From the NCBI RefSeq assembly GCF_030643805.1, contig NZ_CP094656.1:2480001-2544000 (forward strand): a stretch of DNA of 64,000 nt, given 5' to 3'. Numbering within the stretch: position 1 is the first letter of the stretch; every line of letters begins with the position of its first letter. A program made the position numbers and the translations under genes. Under the pieces are notes generated by a model that was not told the DNA's origin, searched no databases, and saw only the letters and a list, made by a program, of their open reading frames with translations. This DNA comes from Alkalihalobacillus sp. AL-G. GTDB lineage: Bacteria; Bacillota; Bacilli; Bacillales; Fictibacillaceae. This document shows positions 59,243 to 64,000 of this stretch, piece after piece.

Positions 59243-60189
59243 TTTTGCACCGCTCCTGCTTCTACCGGTACTTCCACTTCATCAAGAATGTCTTGGATGA
59301 CTTGTTCAGGAGTTTTGCGTAGTTCTCCTTCCATTGAAAGTACAAGTCGGTGCGAAAGTACATATGGAGCCATATGTTTTACATCTTCCGGATTTGCAAA
59401 ATCTCGACCTTTGAGCCAGGCGTATGCCTGAACAGCTCGCATGAACGCGAGTGTTCCCCTAGGACTTACGCCAATTTCTATTTGTTTGGATCTTCGTGTT
59501 TCAACCACAATCGATAGCATGTACGACTCAATTTCTTCTGTTAAATGGACAGACTTGATTGATTCTTGCATCTGTATGATTTCATCAGTCGAGTAGATTG
59601 AGGATAAGCTATTAAATGGTTCTTCGTTTCGATAGGCTTTCATCATGCTTTGTTCTTGATGGAAGCTTGGGTAACCAACATTGATTTTAAGCAAAAAACG
59701 GTCCATTTGAGCTTCTGGTAATGGAAAAGTTCCGTGCGACTCAATCGGGTTTTGGGTTGCAAGCACGATAAACGGGTTCGGCAAACGTACCGTCTCACCA
59801 TCGATTGTCACCTGGCGCTCCTCCATTACTTCAAGCAAACTGGACTGTGTTCGGGGTGTAGCCCTGTTGATTTCATCTGCTAATAAAACATTCGCAACTA
59901 CTGGGCCGTATCTCGTTTCAAACTCTCTCGTCTTTGGATTCAAATATTGGATTCCTGTTACATCTGAAGGGAGTACATCCGGTGTAAACTGGATTCTGCG
60001 GAACGTTCCTTCAATTGATTTTGCGATACTTTTCGCAAGCATCGTTTTTCCCGTCCCAGGAACATCTTCCAATAATACGTGACCGCGTGCTAGCAATGCG
60101 ACCATCATTAAATCAACCGTTTTATCTTTACCGATCAGTACCTTGCCGATCGATTGTCTTAACTCCTCAAGTTTCGTTCTTCTTTCCAT
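59239..60189 (-). CDS. MoxR-family AAA+ ATPase
   Basis: 316 residues. Walker A LEDVPGTGKTMLAK near 37-50, Walker B LLADEINRATPRTQSSLLEVME in pieces near 101-122, sensor 1 VLATQNPIESHG near 144, sensor 2 in SPRGTLAFMRA near 255. MoxR proteins act as chaperones that mature partner complexes with VWA-like proteins such as DUF58. GGGGG lies nine bases before ATG, inside the overlapping end of dinB. First gene of the MoxR-DUF58-DUF4129 module; the client is unknown. Confidence 0.9.
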   Translation of the reverse strand: MERRTKLEELRQSIGKVLIGKDKTVDLMMVALLARGHVLLEDVPGTGKTMLAKSIAKSIEGTFRRIQFTPDVLPSDVTGIQYLNPKTREFETRYGPVVANVLLADEINRATPRTQSSLLEVMEERQVTIDGETVRLPNPFIVLATQNPIESHGTFPLPEAQMDRFLLKINVGYPSFHQEQSMMKAYRNEEPFNSLSSIYSTDEIIQMQESIKSVHLTEEIESYMLSIVVETRRSKQIEIGVSPRGTLAFMRAVQAYAWLKGRDFANPEDVKHMAPYVLSHRLVLSMEGELRKTPEQVIQDILDEVEVPVEAGAVQK

Positions 60190-61387
60190 TTCTATTTTCC
60201 CCCTTTTTCTCTATACCCTTCTGAACAGAATGTTCTCCATATTTACGTTGAATTTTGTCTAAAGTTTCAAAAAGTTGTTCATCTTTTGTAAAATGATGGT
60301 ACGAAAATAAGTCGAGCTGGCGATACGCTCGATTTTTTTCAATTACTTGTATCGCACTGACACCTAACAGCCTAACAGGTTCCCCGTTCCAGTGTTCTTT
60401 GAAAATCTTTTTTGCTGCTAGGGCGAGATCGGTTTTCTCCTGAATAGGGTTTGATAACGTCTCGCTTCTCGTCACCGTTTTTCGACCTGCATATCGGATT
60501 GTGAGCTGAAGTGTCGTCGCTACGACTTTTTTCCGTTTAAGCCGTAGTTCAAGAGAATCTGCGAGTTCATGTAGAACTTTGTCCATTTCAGCAAACTGAA
60601 CAAGATCTTCGGGTAATGTGGTTGAAACGCCTACCGTTTTGAACGAATTGGAGGCTTCCGGATCTACTTCCCGGTTATCCATTCCTCTCGCTCTCTGCCA
60701 TAGTTTTTCACCATTTTTGCCAAGTGCAAGCTTGACATCCCATTCTCCCTTATTCGCAAGGTCCCCAATCGTAAAAATATTGATTTCATGGAATTTTTCC
60801 ATCGTCTTTTTTCCGACCCCATGCATTTCTTCAATTTTCATAGGCCAGAGTATTTGTGGTATTTCCCGTTTCCGTAGTACCGTAATTCCAAGAGGCTTTT
60901 TCATATCAGAAGCCATTTTAGATAAAAACTTATTCGGTGCGATACCGATGCTGCAAGGAAGCCTTAACTCATTGAGTAGCCTTGTTTGAATTTCATGCGC
61001 AATATCTAATGGAAAACCTCGTAAAGAGGCATCGGTCAAATCGATATAACCTTCATCAATCGAAACAGGTTCAACAAGATCGCTATATTCACATAACATA
61101 TCAAATATCTTTTTCGAAGCATTTCTATACCGTTCGAACGATGGTGGAAGGACGATCAAATCGGGACATTTCCTTTTTGCTTCCCATAAAGGCATGGTTG
61201 TACGTACACCTTTTGCACGTGCTTCATAACTACTTGTTACAATGATCCCTTTCCGATCCTCCACATTCCCTGCAATCGCAACAGGTTTCCCTTTTAAAGA
61301 TGGATCCAGCGCGATTTCAACTGAGGCATAAAAGCTATTCATATCGACATGAAAAATAACTCTAGCTGTTTTTGATTTGTTCAACAT
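60167..61387 (-). CDS. dinB: DNA polymerase IV (PolY1/YqjH)
   Basis: About 406 residues. Y-family palm motifs FHVDMNSFYASVEIALDP near 12-29 and VSIDEGYIDLTD near 109-120; thumb EEMHGVGKKTMEKFHEI near 186-202; little finger RTV-type TLQLTIRYAGRKTVTRS near 300. QLDLFSYH near 365 is a beta-clamp motif. The start is uncertain: the frame is open 27 codons further, but those overlap the marR gene; ATG 61387 gives the family N-terminus with only a weak GGTGAAG site. Translesion synthesis; yqjH is at this position in B. subtilis. Confidence 0.88.
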   Translation of the reverse strand: MLNKSKTARVIFHVDMNSFYASVEIALDPSLKGKPVAIAGNVEDRKGIIVTSSYEARAKGVRTTMPLWEAKRKCPDLIVLPPSFERYRNASKKIFDMLCEYSDLVEPVSIDEGYIDLTDASLRGFPLDIAHEIQTRLLNELRLPCSIGIAPNKFLSKMASDMKKPLGITVLRKREIPQILWPMKIEEMHGVGKKTMEKFHEINIFTIGDLANKGEWDVKLALGKNGEKLWQRARGMDNREVDPEASNSFKTVGVSTTLPEDLVQFAEMDKVLHELADSLELRLKRKKVVATTLQLTIRYAGRKTVTRSETLSNPIQEKTDLALAAKKIFKEHWNGEPVRLLGVSAIQVIEKNRAYRQLDLFSYHHFTKDEQLFETLDKIQRKYGEHSVQKGIEKKGENRNGKKNET

Positions 61388-61425
61388 GAATTTCTTCACC
61401 AACCCATTCAATCGATGATCCAAGT

Positions 61426-61923
61426 CTACTTTTGTGCATTTAAATCTTTCGCAGTCTGTTCGGTCCAATCAATGAATTCTTTGCCATGAAAATGTTGGTT
61501 TAAATTCCGATGGAACGTAATCATTTCTTCTAAAAACTTTCGATTGTCGGTAGATTGTTGGTCAAATTCTATCAAATATTCATATAACTTATATGAGAAT
61601 GCGGCAGATTGCTTTTGCTTTTGACGGCCTTCATCTGTTAAGACTGCATATGAAACTCGTCTATCATCATTTTTCTTAATCAATGTTATGTATCCCTTTT
61701 GCTTTAAGCGATTGATGACTTGCATAACGGTTGAGACGTCCCATAATCCTACGTTTGCAATCCTAGTAATCGTCGCTTCCCTTTCAAGCTCAACAATCCA
61801 TAGAACGTGCTGTTCTGCTTGTGTTAAACCGATGCTTCTAGCTGCCTTCTGCCACTCTTCTTCTAGAATTTTGTAGGTACCCCTCAAATAGTTCATCATG
61901 ATATGTAGGTTTCCTGGAATCAT
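61426..61923 (-). CDS. MarR family regulator (Hpr/ScoC-like)
   Basis: 165 residues: winged helix with LTQAEQHVLWIVELE near 32-46, ATITRIANVGLWDVSTVMQVINRLKQKG in pieces near 50-77 and KKNDDRRVSYAVLTDEG near 82-98. The WIVELE and NVGLWDVSTVMQ segments recall Hpr/ScoC and related regulators. GTGAGG lies nine bases before ATG 61923, so an earlier TTG or ATG in the same frame is less likely. Upstream of dinB, with an operator-like palindrome before it, suggesting autoregulation. Confidence 0.8.
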   Translation of the reverse strand: MIPGNLHIMMNYLRGTYKILEEEWQKAARSIGLTQAEQHVLWIVELEREATITRIANVGLWDVSTVMQVINRLKQKGYITLIKKNDDRRVSYAVLTDEGRQKQKQSAAFSYKLYEYLIEFDQQSTDNRKFLEEMITFHRNLNQHFHGKEFIDWTEQTAKDLNAQK

Positions 61924-61954
61924 AGTACGCTGCCTCACTTCCATTTTTTGATTC

Positions 61955-61980
61955 AAAACTATTATTAAAATAGTAGTTTT
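61955..61980. promoter_or_regulatory. MarR-type operator palindrome
   Basis: AAAACTATTATT and AATAGTAGTTTT form a 26 bp inverted repeat with one mismatch, 30 bp upstream of the marR start codon. Confidence 0.55.
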
Positions 61981-62035
61981 ATATTAACATATATTGTAAG
62001 AGGGCACACTATTTAAAATAATTTTAATATAAAAT

Positions 62036-62062
62036 TCTAAAGAAAACTCGGCGATTGCCGAG
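62036..62062 (-). terminator. Terminator of the yqjE transcript
   Basis: CTCGGC (62047-62052) pairs with GCCGAG (62057-62062); the leftward RNA continues TTTTCTTT. The remaining 170 bp up to the yqjE stop show nothing recognisable. Confidence 0.65.
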
Positions 62063-62235
62063 CCTTCAGGCGAGAGCAAAGTCGTAGTTGCGCTAATACA
62101 ATTGAAAGTATTTTTATACTTAACGTGTAAAAAAAGAACCGAACCGAATAGGTCGCTCTTCTCCTTAGACAACTTGCTATACGGAGGAGACGGACATTTT
62201 CCTATTACGGATCGGTAGTATAATTTATCTGCTTG

Positions 62236-63366
62236 TTAGTTTTTTGCTCCAACCTGCTCGATAATCGATACAACGAGCTCAGAGGTTTTCACCAGTTCTT
62301 CAATCGGCATACGCTCATTTGCTGTATGAATTTCTTCGTAACCGACTGCGAGGTTTACAGTTGGGATGCCAAATCCTGCGATAATGTTGGCATCACTTCC
62401 TCCCCCACTGTGAAGCAAGTCCGGCTTACGACCGATTTTTTCTACAGCCTGTTTCGCAACCTCAACGACTTCATCCCCATGATCGAACTTGAATCCTGGA
62501 TACATGACGATGACCTCGACATTTGCTGTTGCACCCATTTCTTCTGCAGTCTTTTCAAACGCATCCTTCATCTTTTGGACTTGCTCTTCCATTTTCTCTG
62601 GGATCAAGGACCTTGCTTCTGCCAGGATTTCAACATGGTCGATAACAATGTTTGTATTCGTTCCAGCACCACCAGAAAAGCGGCCAATGTTCGCTGTTGT
62701 CTCTTCATCTATCCGACCAAGCGGCATTTTCGAAATTGCTTTAGCTGCAACAGTTATTGCGGAAACACCTTTTTCAGGGGCAACACCCGCATGAGCAGTT
62801 TTACCTTTGATAGTTGTAATCACCTTAGCTTGAGTCGGCGCAGCTACAATAATATTTCCGACTTTACCATCAGAATCAAGTGCGAATCCATACTTTGCAT
62901 CGACGAGTGCTGGGTCAAGTTCTTTCGCACCAACTAGACCCGACTCTTCACCGACTGTAATAACGAATTGAATTTTGCCGTGTTTTATGTCATTTTCTTT
63001 TAAGACTCGGATTGCTTCAAACATAGCAGCTAATCCTGTTTTATCATCTGCTCCAAGTATGGTTGTCCCATCCGTTTTAATATAGCCGTCTTCAATCGAT
63101 GGTTTAACCCCATTACCAGGTACAACTGTATCCATATGAGAAGTGAAGTAAATTGGATCAGCTTTTTCATCTGTAGCGGGTAACGTACAAACTAAGTTGC
63201 CAGCTCCGTGTCCAGTTTTCTCTTTCGTATCATCCTCAAACACCTCAAGACCAAGGTTAGAAAACTTTTCCTTAAGCACCTTCGATATTTCTTCCTCATA
63301 TTTTGTTTCTGAATCAATTTGTACGAGTTCTAAAAATTCCTCAACAATTCGTTCTTGATTAATCAT
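62236..63366 (-). CDS. yqjE: M20-family peptidase, PepT-like (YqjE)
   Basis: 376 residues. Metal ligands H in FTSHMDTVVPG near 74, D in ILGADDKTGLAAM near 103-115, EE in VGEESGLVGAKEL near 138 and H in EEIHTANERMP near 345, with a dimerisation domain in between (GKTAHAGVAPEKG near 186). Similar to tripeptidase T and to B. subtilis YqjE. ATG 63366 follows AAAGGAG; the 22-codon extension upstream has no support. Lies downstream of the carboxyltransferase gene across repeat copy 3. Confidence 0.88.
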   Translation of the reverse strand: MINQERIVEEFLELVQIDSETKYEEEISKVLKEKFSNLGLEVFEDDTKEKTGHGAGNLVCTLPATDEKADPIYFTSHMDTVVPGNGVKPSIEDGYIKTDGTTILGADDKTGLAAMFEAIRVLKENDIKHGKIQFVITVGEESGLVGAKELDPALVDAKYGFALDSDGKVGNIIVAAPTQAKVITTIKGKTAHAGVAPEKGVSAITVAAKAISKMPLGRIDEETTANIGRFSGGAGTNTNIVIDHVEILAEARSLIPEKMEEQVQKMKDAFEKTAEEMGATANVEVIVMYPGFKFDHGDEVVEVAKQAVEKIGRKPDLLHSGGGSDANIIAGFGIPTVNLAVGYEEIHTANERMPIEELVKTSELVVSIIEQVGAKN

Positions 63367-63440
63367 ATTTTTAGCTCCTTTGTTGTTAGCAATTACGTTT
63401 TGTTTACGGTCCAGACATTTTGAACCCCCCATTCAAATCA

Positions 63441-63634
63441 TGTTCAAAAAGGGGGATCAAAAGAGCCGGAATTTCTGAAGTTCAACTAAATACGCCTGAA
63501 ACCACGTTGAACTGACTCACATCCTGTGAGCACAACGCCGAACTGACTAACATCCTGCGACTGCGGTTACTCGGCGCAAAACTGCATTGTAGTAACTAAA
63601 TCTGTAGTCTTGTTAGCCTCCGGACTTTTTGTAC
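63441..63634 (-). repeat. Hairpin-rich intergenic repeat, copy 3 (short)
   Basis: About 194 bp sharing GTTCAAAAAG, the AGAGCCG-ATTTCTGAAGTTCAACTAA block and the CTCACATCCTGTGAG hairpin (63516-63530) with copies 1b and 2. The first inner hairpin is deleted although its outer stem GTTCAAC/GTTGAAC remains. The right end TTAGCCTCCGGACTTTTTG is kept but then reads GTAC. It fills the gap between the carboxyltransferase stop and yqjE. Confidence 0.83.
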
Positions 63635-63641
63635 TACTACT

Positions 63642-64000
63642 CTATAAAGGGATGTTTCCGTGTTTTTTGGAAGGACGACTATCCTTTTTGTTACGTAGCA
63701 TATGTAATGCTTGAGCGAGCTTTATCCGTGTTTCTCTTGGGTCGATTACATCATCGACCATACCTCTTGATGCTGCAACATATGGGTTTGCGAATTTTTC
63801 CCGATATTCATCGATCTTCGCATTTCGAGTTTCTTCAGGGTTATTGCTATTTTGGATTTCCCTAGCAAAAATGATATTGGCTGCTCCCTCTGGTCCCATT
63901 ACGGCAATTTCAGCATTTGGCCAGGCGTAGACAAGGTCTGCACCGATCGATTTACTATTTAGGGCCACATAAGCCCCACCGTATGCTTTTCTTGTAATCA
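63642..64000 (-). CDS. Acyl-CoA carboxyltransferase subunit, C-terminal part (YqjD/MmdA-like)
   Basis: About 119 C-terminal residues of a biotin-dependent carboxyltransferase beta subunit; the gene continues beyond the right edge. ITRKAYGGAYVALNSKSIGAD and VYAWPNAEIAVMGPEGAANI are conserved C-terminal CT-domain segments, and the end PYVAASRGMVDDVIDPRETR is characteristic of propionyl-CoA or methylmalonyl-CoA carboxyltransferases. In B. subtilis yqjD precedes yqjE. Substrate cannot be set from this part. Confidence 0.88.
   Translation of the reverse strand, partial: ITRKAYGGAYVALNSKSIGADLVYAWPNAEIAVMGPEGAANIIFAREIQNSNNPEETRNAKIDEYREKFANPYVAASRGMVDDVIDPRETRIKLAQALHMLRNKKDSRPSKKHGNIPL

Noticed and set aside
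62233-62937. Rightward 234-codon open frame opposite yqjE
   Set aside because: Antisense to the M20 peptidase; cysteine- and phenylalanine-rich shadow typical of reverse-strand reading.
1-64000. CRISPR array, tRNA, rRNA, prophage or complete insertion sequence
   Set aside because: I looked for regular direct repeats with spacers, transposase motifs, integrase clusters and RNA gene signatures and saw none; xerD is the chromosomal housekeeping recombinase.

Overview
The window is chromosomal DNA of a spore-forming Bacillaceae bacterium. Three things point there: the sporulation genes spoIIM and mciZ; strong AGGAGG-type ribosome sites with many TTG and GTG starts; and a gene order matching the Bacillus subtilis region that runs from pupG/drm/ripX/yqzK/fur/spoIIM/mciZ/nudF through the yqk and yqj genes to proI, yqjM, yqjH, yqjE and yqjD. 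I see no rRNA, tRNA, CRISPR, prophage or intact insertion sequence.

Layout. Positions 1-8 kb: nucleoside salvage (deoB-punA-pdp, leftward), xerD, yqzK, fur behind a PerR-like box, spoIIM behind a SigE-like promoter, an EndoQ-type endonuclease, nudF and mciZ. 8-16 kb: aldo/keto reductase, a DUF421 membrane protein, and a five-gene acetoacetate operon (thiolase, ScoAB CoA-transferase, AtoE-type permease, second thiolase) divergent from an HMG-CoA lyase gene with a cre site. 16-25.6 kb: flavin oxidoreductase, VTT-domain protein, a type I toxin-antitoxin locus, a GntR-ABC-permease-ECF sigma operon, a DUF3895-like gene, and the SOS pair uvrX/yolD.

25.8-39.8 kb is one long leftward operon for cell-wall sugar recovery: murQ, a sugar ABC importer (binding protein and two permeases, no ATPase), cytosolic NagZ, MurR, AnmK, a membrane-anchored second NagZ, an AmiE-like serine hydrolase, then GlcD/GlcF-type oxidase subunits that could burn the D-lactate released by MurQ. 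A secreted SpoIID/LytB protein diverges from it. A second leftward operon (41.9-46.4 kb: nagB, nagR, BadF-type sugar kinase, signal-less NamZ, tandem-GNAT protein) sits behind a textbook NagR operator. Together they describe import of MurNAc-containing sugars by ABC transporter, cytosolic cleavage, phosphorylation, ether cleavage and feeding into glycolysis, with no PTS MurP in view.

46.5-64 kb returns to the yqj backbone: MFS, TetR and GNAT genes, yqzH, yqjQ, yqjP, a proline T-box ahead of proI, an M20 peptidase, GDPD, namA, a MoxR-DUF58-DUF4129 module, dinB, a MarR gene, yqjE and the end of a carboxyltransferase gene.

The most unusual signal is an intergenic repeat family (590-958, 31386-31778, 63441-63634, a fragment at 499-574 and a stub at 39838-39863). 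Every larger copy lies just after a stop codon inside a leftward operon. Its RNA would form nested hairpins whose stems vary by compensatory change while the loops keep GGA in an ACAGGAYGU context, which is the published CsrA/RsmA binding consensus.
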